Shown here: piece after piece, positions 27,701-39,700 of the stretch
Position numbering within the stretch: the first letter of the stretch is position 1
Layout of the letters: every line of letters begins with the position of its first letter
Origin: Temnopleurus reevesii
Taxonomy: Eukaryota; Echinodermata; Echinoidea; Temnopleuroida; Temnopleuridae
DNA: 64,000 nt
Assembly (NCBI GenBank): GCA_036244855.1
Contig: BQKZ01000001.1
Coordinates: forward strand, 1,853 to 65,852
Direction of reading: 5' to 3'
The notes under the pieces: generated by a model
The model's database searches: none
What the model was told of the DNA's origin: nothing
Seen by the model: the letters and a program-made list of their open reading frames with translations, nothing else
Program-made: the position numbers and the translations under genes

Positions 27701-30700
27701 TCAATAGAGCCCCAATGTTTGCCGTGCCAAATCATGTAAAAAGTAACCATTTCTTTGTTTGTTGATGCAGCAAAAGACCCCAAGGCGGACTCCTTTGCAG
27801 AGAAGCTTGCGATGCAGGTAGTCAAGAATGTTCAGGTCAAGGTATGTGATATCCATGTCCGCTATGAGGATAGAACAACCAATCCAAAAGCTCCATTTGC
27901 CCTTGGTGCTACTCTTCAAAACATCTCTCTACAGGTAAATTATAGAAACCAGATGATCATTCTAGAAATTATGTATATTAAACTCCTACATGTGTACTTT
28001 TCTTAAAATCATGAGAGCTTTTATTGTTGAAATGCAATCAGATGAATATTATATTATGAACATTTTCACTTTGAACAAAATGTTCTATTGGAATAATGAT
28101 AAGAGACTCGTTATTTTTTTTTACATCTGCTCAGGTTCACATATTGAAACTAATACAATTATGATAAATACAACAGGGTTTAGTCAAAAGAATTTCCAGC
28201 AATCATCGATGACAAATTTATAATCATGCTAACATGAAAAACTATCTGTTTTTACAAGTGACTAAAAAGTTAAAATCATTTCTGAGACTTTCCCTAAAAA
28301 ATTATTGTGATGCAAAATTAATGATAAAACATGGTTCGAATCTCGACTGCATTCCAAGCTGTCATGAGCAAGACAATTCCATATCATTGTTATTTTACTT
28401 CTTTCATTTCAGACCACAGATGAAAATTGGATTCCTTGTGTAGTGGACCAAACTGTGCAGCTTGTGCATAAGGTAATTGTGTGCATTATTATTCATAGTT
28501 GTAAAGATGTAATTTAGAATTGAAAATTGATGGGGTTGGGTTCATATTATAAATGGGGCTATTTCAATGATAATACATCATTTTTTATGAATTTTTACCA
28601 GTATGATGTTTGTAATTTGACTTTTAAGAAATTCAACGTGTCAATACCGGAACTTCCAACCATTATGAATTTAGAGGTAAAAATATGATTTTTTCATCAA
28701 GTTTGCATACAATTCTATGATTTTTCACAATAAATGTACTACATACTCCTATTGGTATTTTTTCTTCCCTCTCTTTGAGCAGTATCATCCCTTCAAAGTT
28801 TGAAGGTTCTGCCCATGCAATGTGTTTGCTCTTTCACTTCAAACTTTGCACTTTTTGTCTCCAGATGCTTCGTCTTGATTCACTAGCTGTATACTTCAAC
28901 TCTGGATCTGATATGTATACTCTAAAAGACCGGGAAGAGTTGCTGGTAGGTATTATTAGCTTCTTTGCTGTGTTATTTAACCAACATATGTACCAGGAAA
29001 TGTAAAGTAATACAGCATGACATAAAAGTTAGATGATTAATAAAATTATGTAGATATGATAGAAACAGCGCCTTTGTTATTTTTAGTTGAAAATATTTTG
29101 AAGATAAATAAAACATTATTAAAAAAATTATTTCCTTGCCCTGTTTTTTTTTTCATGTCATATCTTAATGATTGTCAATGAAAATGTTTGATTCTGTGAT
29201 ATTGTGAGCGATAATTATCACAGGATTTCATGAAGAACTCTGTTCCTACAGAAGGTGAAAGTTTGATAAAAATGTTTGATCCTGTGAAATTTTGAATTGA
29301 ATAATAAAAGACACATTTTGTTTTTCTTTTATCCCAGGATTTAATGAAGGGCTCCATTGCTACAGAAGGCAAGGTACCACCTGGGTATCAATACTGTGAG
29401 TTACTTTTCAGTCAAGTAGTTATAATGTAATGATTGAAACACTTACAAAAACATTTCCGTATGCATTCCATCTGCTTCAATGCTTTATGATAATTTGTGT
29501 TATTTAGCTTTAATATTAACAACTCTTCATCATCATAGTCCTTACTTGTATTTCATAAAAATGAATCTTATACCATCTATCTTCAGAATGATTTAATTTA
29601 AGTTTTGATCATACCACATGAACAATTATTATAATAACTTTCCTGTTATGTAATATTTCTCTTAGTTTATATTTAATTTTTTAATCATTAATTTGAATAT
29701 ATTTGTGGAAAGCTTCCTTTTAACACTCTACATCTGCAATATCTTATTGAGAAATGAATAGATATTCTCTTTGATGATCTTTTGTCTTGTCTCATTTTCC
29801 AACCCTGCAGTGATTGAGCCCATCTCATCAAGTGCACAGCTGCGACTCAACCCCAAACCAGACTCCAATCTGTCAGTTCCACAAGCTTATGTCAATCTTG
29901 TCATACAGAGCATTGGAGTTGCTCTTCGTCGCAAGCAGGTATTGTCATGTTCTATGAAATTAGGACATTCTTACATTTTAGTATTTGCTTTGTGAATTAT
30001 TGACTGGGATTATTGTGATTTATTATATGTGAGATAGCCATAGACCACTGTACAACATTTTTCTATGCGCATTAAAGGAAAAAAAAAGTGAAATGAAATT
30101 GACTTGGTTTCAAGTAGCTAATAAAACATTGACAGCTCTTCTAGCATATTACACACTATTAATAAGTTTAAACTGGTCATTAATCATTCTTTGCACAAAA
30201 TGTTAGTGATCACATCTCATTTATTTCATAAAAATGTTTTAATCAAATGATTTTGAGCTAAACCCTTGTTGTTTGTGTCTTCCTTTAGTACCGAAATGTG
30301 ATGGAGCTACTGGGTTCATTTGAGCGAATGGCTCGTAATGAACCATTCAGGAAGTACAAACCAGATGTTCCTCTACATGGGCATGCAAAGGAATGGTATG
30401 GTGAAACATATATTACTCCGTTCATATTTGCTGGTGTGTTGGTGTGTCGCATATCTAATTCTTGTGAATTATTATTGATATTTTAAATTCTTATTTTTTC
30501 GGCAAGTGGGCTATTAATTTGAATTATTTCAAGAATAAATTATATTCAGTTGAAATACAATTATGAACATAAAAAATATTTGTTCTAGAATGTTTTGGCT
30601 ATTGATGGTCTGTCCGTCAATACATCATTTGTAATAATAATAATAATAATACATATAATTTATATGGCGCCAATTCCACTTAAAAAAAAATGCTCAAGGT

Positions 30701-33700
30701 GAAACTATGACAAATGTGTAGAGTGTCAGTTTTTGTTTTCATAATAGACCACATCTCTCTCTTTTTAGTAGTAATATGCAAAATATTCCTTTAAAGAAGA
30801 AAAGCCACCCCTCCCCTTTAAAGAATGAAAAGTAATAAAATGAATAAGTGAGGAATGCATTCCAAATTTTTATCAGCTAGTCATATGAATCTCATTTTGC
30901 TAGTCATATGAATCTCATTTTGCAAAATTATGAATGATCCAACCCATTCAAAGATTTTTTTCTAAAGACAAGAAACAACAGTATTGACTCCATTGCATCT
31001 TAATTTCTCAATGCAAACTCTTAGGTGGCACTATGCCCAGAACAGCATCTTGGAGGAGACTGTGAGACGGAGACATCGGATGTGGTCTTGGTCTCACATC
31101 AAAGAACATCGCAAGAAAGTCAAGGATTACATTGAACTCTATGTGAAGAAACTAGACACCAACAAACCTTCCAAAGACTTACTCAAGAAGCTTGAGGTTG
31201 GTAGCATCAATGAAAAGTGTATTATCTGATATTGTCTTCTTGCTGTGAACTGTCAATCATTAACTCATCTTTTTCAGCACTTTTGATTAAATATTGAATG
31301 AAAATGATAACAATAATTGCAATTTGTAGAGTCCATTTGAGCATTTTAAAAGGATATGCTAATATTTTTTTTCTGGCAGCAGAAATATGATTAATTCCCA
31401 GCATTTGATAGTGGCCTTTGTATTAAAGCTTAGTGCACGTCTTGACTTTTTATTCATCAAACCTATTTAGGACTGGATGTGGAATACTGTTTTCAAGTTA
31501 TAAGCATCCAGAGATTTAATGATTAAATTGGGAGAGGAAAAGGCCTTTTTACAGATCATCAAATATATTTTTTATGGCACAATTATACACAATCTTGTGT
31601 AAGTTTCCAAAGAAATATTTCCACTTGATATATATGCTTGGGGAATGAATTCAAAGTTCAATCTTACCCACCATCACAGGACATTGAAAGAGAGCTGGAT
31701 GTGTTTAACATCACACTGAGCAGACAACAGGCAGAAGTAGAGTTCAAGAGGAGAGGGCTGAAGAAGAAGAAGGCCAAACAGGAGAGTGGAGGATGGTTTG
31801 GAGGATGGTTTGGTGGAGGAAAGAAGGATGAGAAGAAAAAGGCTCAGAAAGAAGATGAAGTAGCTTCCATTGCTGGTATGTTGCAAAATCTTACACTGTG
31901 TGATTCAAGAGTTATGGACAATTTCCTAAATAAAAATTTATAGAATTTTAGATCTAGTTCAAATTCAGTCAATTAAAATTGTTTAATTCAGCTGCAACAA
32001 TAATACGTATCAGAAAAAGATTTCATTCTATGAATGAAGGTTGAAAGGAAAATTCAGGTTTTAACCATTGGATATTATAATTATCTTTAGCTTGAAAAAG
32101 GAAAGCGTATATTCTTAAGATGCTCACTCTAACTGCACTACTATATTTCAAATATAATTGACAAATAAATGTTTTTTGTATTGTCTAAATTGATAATACT
32201 TTTCTTTTTAACAGTTAAAAACAATACTTTATTTATATTATCAGTTTTTATTCATATAAAATTTGGTTCACACTTATCGAAGGGCAATATATTCAATAAG
32301 CTTTCTACCTCCCTTTGTGCTTCGTTGAAAAATAAATTGTTTTCATTTCCATATCCAACACTCAACTGAAGTTAAGTAGATAATGCTGTTTACAGTTTAA
32401 TCAACAACTATTTTAAATGACAAATGAATCAATATCTGGTTGTAGGCCGAAAAACATCCAAAAAGCAACCTTCCATTAATGGTAAGTTTATATTTGTTCT
32501 CCACGCAGAGATCTGATCAAAGTGCTTATCATATTTTCAGCAATTCTGTTTTTATGCCTCCGCCACCGTAAGGTGGTGCCGGAGGCATTATGTTTTCGGG
32601 TTGTCCGTCCGTCCGTCCGTCTATCATATTTTCAGCAATTCTGTTTTTATTAAATATTTTCAGTTTCAAATTTACCTATGGCTTCCATTTGCCGTGTGTC
32701 ATAAATCAATCACATTTCATATTTTCAGTGCTATATACACAAACTCAATAATAGTGATATTGCTTTCTTGATTAAATCATTCTCACATATTACCTAAAAA
32801 TCCATCTCCTTCTCTTCCTTACTCCAAAAATATTATCCGCAAGCTCCTACTATGTAAGAATCCAATCATTTTCATGCAAATTTTAAGAGTAATTTACATT
32901 TCATTTTATTTTCTGGCTAGTCACTGTTTTGTGCTTTTGAAATGATTACCAATTTCTCCTCAGAAATCAAATTATACAGCTTTTCACACCCTTCACCCTG
33001 TTCACAATTATTCTAAATCTCTAATAGCGTTGTCCTCTTACCCATCCGGAATTGAAATATCCATACAAAAATTCCTCGATTCCATTCACCCCTCTTGATC
33101 ATGCCAAACTCTGTAGATCAGCAAATAACAGTCATGCAAACTTTTTTTGTATTTCTTATTGTAAAATAGCATTCAGTGTCCTTTCAGGCAAATAGCAGGT
33201 TAAAACCAAGAAAATCATTCTATAGTTTATAAACAAATGAACAGTATATATTTTTTCTATTTCATGAACCTGTTCTGATAATGGTTTTCAATATGTTCAT
33301 GTTTGTTTGAAAAGTTCCATGCTGCACCAGTTTACAATTAAATTATATATCGTAATAGTGCAAATTATTATTGATCAATGATTCTGCAGTACTTTAAGAT
33401 ACACCTAATATTCCTTTCAGTCTGTCATCATGTTACCCTGTTTGCATGTTCTTATACAATTTACAGGATCAGAGCTATTTCATTATAAATCTGGACAATA
33501 TCTTGAGAAGTTTGATCCTTTAAATTAGTGCAAAAAGTTCCACATCATAATTTTCCATAAAACGAATGGTAAGTCATTATAGTGGTATACGTAGATATTT
33601 TCCTTCTGGCTGTAAAATTAATGTTATTTTTGATGGACCAAATGCAAGAAAACTAGAACTAAGTTGTTTTTTTAATCAAGAACAGACAATAACATTAGTA

Positions 33701-36700
33701 TATGAAATTGTATTCTATACAGAACAATGCAGGTGCTTTTATGCTGTATAAGCTGAAATTTGTTATGATGGTTTTAATTTCGCGAATTTCGCAGCCCTAG
33801 CCTAGTGAAAATATCCACTCAGTATGATGCACATTTATAGGCACACAAACACTGTCAAAACACACTGAGATGTCAAACTGCTTCAAAAATGTGAAAATAT
33901 CTGCACACAAAAATAGCATCACAGTAGCACTTATGCAGATCCGAATGGTTTCATTGCCCTTAATACAACAAATTGGAAAATATGCCATCAGTCAAGCAGG
34001 AGAGTTTTTATGACTTACTTAGATATCTCTAATGATTGCAGAAGGCCCCCAAAATAGGATATCATTCCAGGGACAAGTGCATATGAATTGAATGAATTAT
34101 CCCTGACTTCACTCACAGTTCAAGTGGATTGGAGTAAAGAGCAGTACTCTGAACAAAGCCATGCAGAGATGCCAACCTACATTAATATGCATGAATCACC
34201 AAACAGCAGAATACATGAAAAACATTTTCTAAGGAGAGAAAGCATCTGGTTATTGTCTAAAAGATTTGTATCTCTGGTAATGCCTGATGATGATGATATG
34301 ATATAAATGGAAGATCAGATATTGATATTGTTGTCTGATTTTTATCATAGACAAGTTCCAGGAGGCAATGACTGAGGAAGAGAAAGCCAAGCTGTATGCA
34401 GCCATTGGGTACAGTGAGTCATCAGTCAATACAACACTGCCTAAAGACGTAAGCAAAGACTTTTCTAATACTTTACCTCTTATTTTCAACCTCATTTTTG
34501 CATGATTGATAAAGATTGAATAATATAAATAACTCAGCTTGCACATCCTCAAGCACTTTAGTATATTGGCTTACAAATTAGTATTTCTATAGCACAATGG
34601 AGTACTATCAGATATGTGAATGAACATTTTGTATCATAATGTAGTAATGATTTCTTCGAGTTCTTTCTTATTCTGTGAAATATTTAGAAGTCAAACCAAA
34701 ATGATAATTCAACTGCTTTCTCATGGCCTTGCACCAAACAGAATTGAGATAATGTTCTTATTTTTAGAATATTTGATTAAATATGAGATAATTGTTGTTT
34801 TCATATCCAGTATGTTGGAATAGATGCTAATTTCAAGCTGCTAGAGACCAGTGTGAAGCTGTTTGATGATTCCGATGATGAACTCCAGATCTTGAACCTT
34901 GCAGTCACTGACCTCGGAGCAGTGTTCAATCAAAGACCAGCAGCACAAGCTATTAAGTGAGTGCAAGGGATGAAGCATACAAAAATTATTAATTTTGTAG
35001 GATTTCTGTTGTGTTTTATACTGTTTACAAGTTTACATATCTTTGATTTGAGAAGAGTTCTTAAAATGTATGTTTTAAAAGAAATAAATATGATATGAAG
35101 CCTCTTCCAAATACAAAAGATGATTTAATAATTATAAGTAGCTGATGAATGACATAATTGATAGATTGAATATTATGTGCTCAAAACAAAATTTTAAAGA
35201 AGTAACATCAAAATTATTATTGTTAAAGATAGAATTCAGAAATCTGGAATGGTATAAAGTGCTACATATCAAATATCAATTGGAAGTAAAGAATCATCTT
35301 AAAAAATGGATGTGCTTGAGCCTATGTATATGAATCTTTATTTATAATTATATTTCATTCTGTGTTTTTTCATTTCACAAGGCTTGATCTCCAGCTCGGT
35401 GAGTTCAGTGTCCTTGGATCGCCACACAATGGACAGCGCCCTCAGATGGTTGAATCACAGGTCACGCTTGATGATGAGAAAGTGTCCGAGGTCAGTCTTC
35501 AGTTTGAGACCAATCCTATGGACGGCAAGGCTGATCAACGGATTATTCTTCACACACAACCTCTCAAAGTTGTGTATGATGCTGTAAGTTCATCATTTTC
35601 TCTACTGTTGGATAGCTTTTTCTCCAATTAAATAATATATGCTACCTTCATCTGCTACACACAAAAGAAATCTTTCTAGTTTATTACTTTTATGTTCATT
35701 TAATCCAAATAAACTTAAAAAATGATACACAGATATTAATTCAGATATGATATTTTCCATATTTGTCACATTATTCATAACATGTGTATTGATTGTCTGT
35801 ACATTGATCTCACATGCTTCCATATCACCTATTTTTTTGTCCTGACAGGTGGATAAACAACATAGAGTTACAGGGTCTTCTTATCTTGGTTGTTTCACCC
35901 ATGCTGTCAAAAATCTGATTCACTGTATGTCATCATTTGATACTTGTGGCAAGAGGTCTGGGTGCTAATCAAGACTTTAATCTGAGATGACAGTGTCACA
36001 AAACAACAATGAAAAATGGAAATGGAAAATGTGGAAAGAGGACACAATTCGTTGAATGTGTTGAACATAACATGCAATTTGTTAAAATCTGATGATGATT
36101 CAATTCAAATATCATTCGATCTATTTGCATATCTTCAGTAAGGTAATGATGTCATAAAAATTCACTTTATTTTTGTCTCTCTGTTGATATCCAGCACACA
36201 ATTAACAGCATTGCTGCTTTCTTCAAACCCCCCAAAGATGTTCATCTTGATGAGTAAGTAGTAGATGTTTCATTCAAGATTCATAGTCTAGAAGCTAAAT
36301 CCTGAGACTTTGATGTGACTAACATAGTTTTTGCTTTGAATAGCTATAACTGCATTACTTTCCTTAAGTAGAAATTAATCAATTTTTATTTCAACATGCA
36401 ACCATGGAGAGGGTGTTGCTTTGTGTAAATTCACAATCCCTCTAATATACACAATTGTTATTCATTTCATGGACTGAAATGACATGTTAAGTCCTTTCAT
36501 GAGTTACATAGCAACGAATAAACAATAGATGATTCATTTATAAGTTTAATGTTAATTCAACTCAAATCAGCCAGTCCATATGCATCTTTACCATTAATCT
36601 AATGATTGATTCTCGTTTCAGTCTGTCTGCAGCAGCTATGTCAAACCTTACAGAGCTGAGCTCCACCTCAACCACAGGTCTTCAATTCATGGTAGACAAC

Positions 36701-39700
36701 AAGCAGATCCTAGACATCAATGTAGACGTCAAGTCTACCTATGTTATCATCCCAGAGAAAGGGGTCTTTGATGGGTAGGTATCTTCCTCCTTGTGTGTGT
36801 ATGTGTGTTTGTTTGTCTGTGCATGATTGCATGTGTGTGTAGACACCAAGCAGATTCTAGACATCAATGTCGACGTCTAGTTGTAGATGTTATCATCCCG
36901 GAGAAAGATGTATTTGATGGGTAGGTATCTACCTCTGCATGTGTGCGTGCATAAGATTTTCATGTAGATTGAGTACCACAGCCTGAAGGATTACAATCTA
37001 TTCAAGGACTCATCTGTAATCGAAGAGCGTCCCCAAATTAAGGATTGTCTTGGAATAGGTTAGAAACTTAGCACTTTACAGTGAAAATACATTCAAAGAA
37101 GGATAAGGGGTACGTCATTGGTTTGGTAGTACTTGGTCAAATTAGAACATTCACAATTGAAAGTTTCCATTAGAAAGATGCAGCCTCATTTACACTCTTG
37201 AAAACAAGTACTCATACACTTATAGACATAAAGACACATGTCTTTGATCTATACCAGAAAATCTGTACGTGTGTGATTACTGTTTAAAACATGCTATTTG
37301 AATATTGCTTATGGTCTATCACATCTATGACAATTATTTTTGGGTTTTAAGATGTAAGATCACATTATTCTCTTAAAAAGTACATGTTAATGATACCAAA
37401 GTACATTCCCATGATGTCTTGAACATATTTCATATGTTTCTGTTTTAGCTCTGGATCGGTGCTCGTTGTTGACCTTGGGAACATTAAGATGACAACAGAG
37501 AGTGAAGAGAGGCATGTAGGAGAGAGAACAGAGGTGAATCTAACATATTTCTTGCTACTTTTGACATTAATACTTGATTTCAATTATGGCTATATTAGGC
37601 TGGACTTATTTCATTTCCATGGGATTTGCTCTTATATTCTGCACAATAGTTGAGTACTGGCAACTACTGTTTAAGCTAATATTTTAGCGTACAGTTATTT
37701 TCATGATTTTGGACCAGTTCGCCACATTGCCGTGTCAATAATTTCACAATTTAGACAATGATTGGACACATATGAATATACATCATACAGAGTGGAAATT
37801 TTTCCCAGACCAAGACCGAGAAATTTGCGAAAATACAACCAACATGAAAATATCAGCTGATACAGTACATTATGGGAAGTTTTGATTTTTTTATACATTG
37901 TGTTTACAAAAATAATTATGGTGAAATAAGCTGTCATTTTGTAACGTAACTCATTTAATCACATTTCATTCTCTCTTGAAATGTAGAATGAATCTCTAGA
38001 GGATCTTATGCGCAAGGCCTATGATCGCTTCAATCTTGGCATTCAAAATGTTCAAGTCATCTTTGCTCCGAAAGGTAAATACACTATCATTTTTTTCATT
38101 CTCTCATATTTTTATTCACAATTCATCAAAGCTTGTTCTGTATTCTCTGTTATTTATTTTCTTATATTGATTATCTGATATTCTTGTTGAATATAACTGA
38201 TAAATATTTGTTGTGTTCAATATATTTTCTAGACTGTGGAGGATGTGCATATTCTACAAATTTATGTTTTCAAACTAAATATACTTAGATAAAATTTAAT
38301 TTATATTTGGAAATCTTAAATATTCAAGTTAAAGCCAATCAAGGAATGATGATGAGGTTTGAAGATAGATAGTCCGTTTCCTTCTGTTTCACTCAGGTGA
38401 AGATTGGCAAGCGATCCGCAAGCAGAATGGTTCCCCCTTGCATCTCCTTCAACCAATGGATCTCAATATCTCACTACAAAAATGCATGGTGGAGGATGTC
38501 AGACTTCCAAAGTAAGCTCCAATGAATATTTATTTTCCCATTCAATATAGTTTGAGACTTTGAGGGGGTTGCTACAGTAAAATATATCTGAACATCAACT
38601 CGTTTGCAGTGTTCACCTTTCTTGCAGCTCTTCATACCTAAATACATGTATGTGCATCAGAGCCTGTTTATAATGGCCAAGTGCCTGGCCTTGTTCATGA
38701 AATATTGGTATTTAGCACCTGCAGATATGTATGTGTTAAACAATCAGACTGGGATGTTTTTGTTAATATAAGATTTAACTCAGTGCCTAGAAAAACTTTA
38801 CTCTGCCTTTTGTGTCCTCTTTAAAACTCTCCCTCTTCCTGTCTGTCATTCTGTCATTCAACCATTTACTTGGTATAGCTAATATGCCAGCCATAATATT
38901 CATATTTTCCATGAACTCTGATTCTGTACAGGATGAAGGTGAATGGTGAATTGCCTGATGTAAATCTGACTCTGTCTGACCACAAGCTGCAGCAGATCTT
39001 AGCCCTGGCCACTAGTATACCTCTACCCAAGAGTTATGAATCAGAACCATTACCATGCCATCTCTCTTTCTCTCTTTCTCTCCTCTCTTTTTGTCACTCT
39101 CATTCAACTTATTTCTTGAAATGAACAATATTCTCTATTCATAATATATCTTACAATTGATATTGTCTATTGCTGCCTACCACCTTATCCATGTTTACGC
39201 TTAACAATGATTCTGTACAGGATGAAGGTGAATGGTGAATTGCCTGATGTAAATCTGACTCTGTCTGACCACAAGCTGCAGCAGATCCTAGCCCTAGCCA
39301 CTAGTATTCCTCTACCAGAGAGTGATGAACCAGAACCATCAGACGCCAAAAAGGATGCCAAGGTATGCAATTGTTTTCTATTACTCGTGCAATATTCATT
39401 TTAAGTGTTTGTTTCTGAAGACAGCTTGTATGTCTCTGGTATAACAACTTCTATCATTTCCTGAACTGTCTCTTTTTTTCATGAATGACTTGAACCCTGC
39501 TGTCCATTCATTTGTTGTATGCTGACTAACGTACATTTTCCTTCTTCCAAATGTTGTGTTAGATATAGACAACATTTATTAAACATGCATACATTCCTAT
39601 TGTACTGAATTTGAACTAATTTAGCATATTACATGTAAATATATATAAACATGTGTTTGAAGTATAAGTCCCTACAGTTCTTAAAAGCATTTTAACATTC

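Larger units (their letters stand above)
24387..36731 (+). repeat. Copy 2 of the 12 kb duplicated segment (exons 3-18)
   Basis: Begins immediately after the N with the same bases as 12201 and continues through all of exons 3-18. It joins seamlessly to the rest of exon 18 and the single-copy part of the gene. It is 12,345 bp against 12,185 bp in copy 1. The difference comes from intron indels, including about 100 bp in intron 4 and a 95-bp insertion at 32555-32649. Confidence 0.95.

Noticed and set aside
12201..36731. True tandem gene duplication giving a doubled chorein_N protein
   Set aside because: The copies meet at a single N exactly at the homology limits and mid-exon; a haplotype artefact is simpler.
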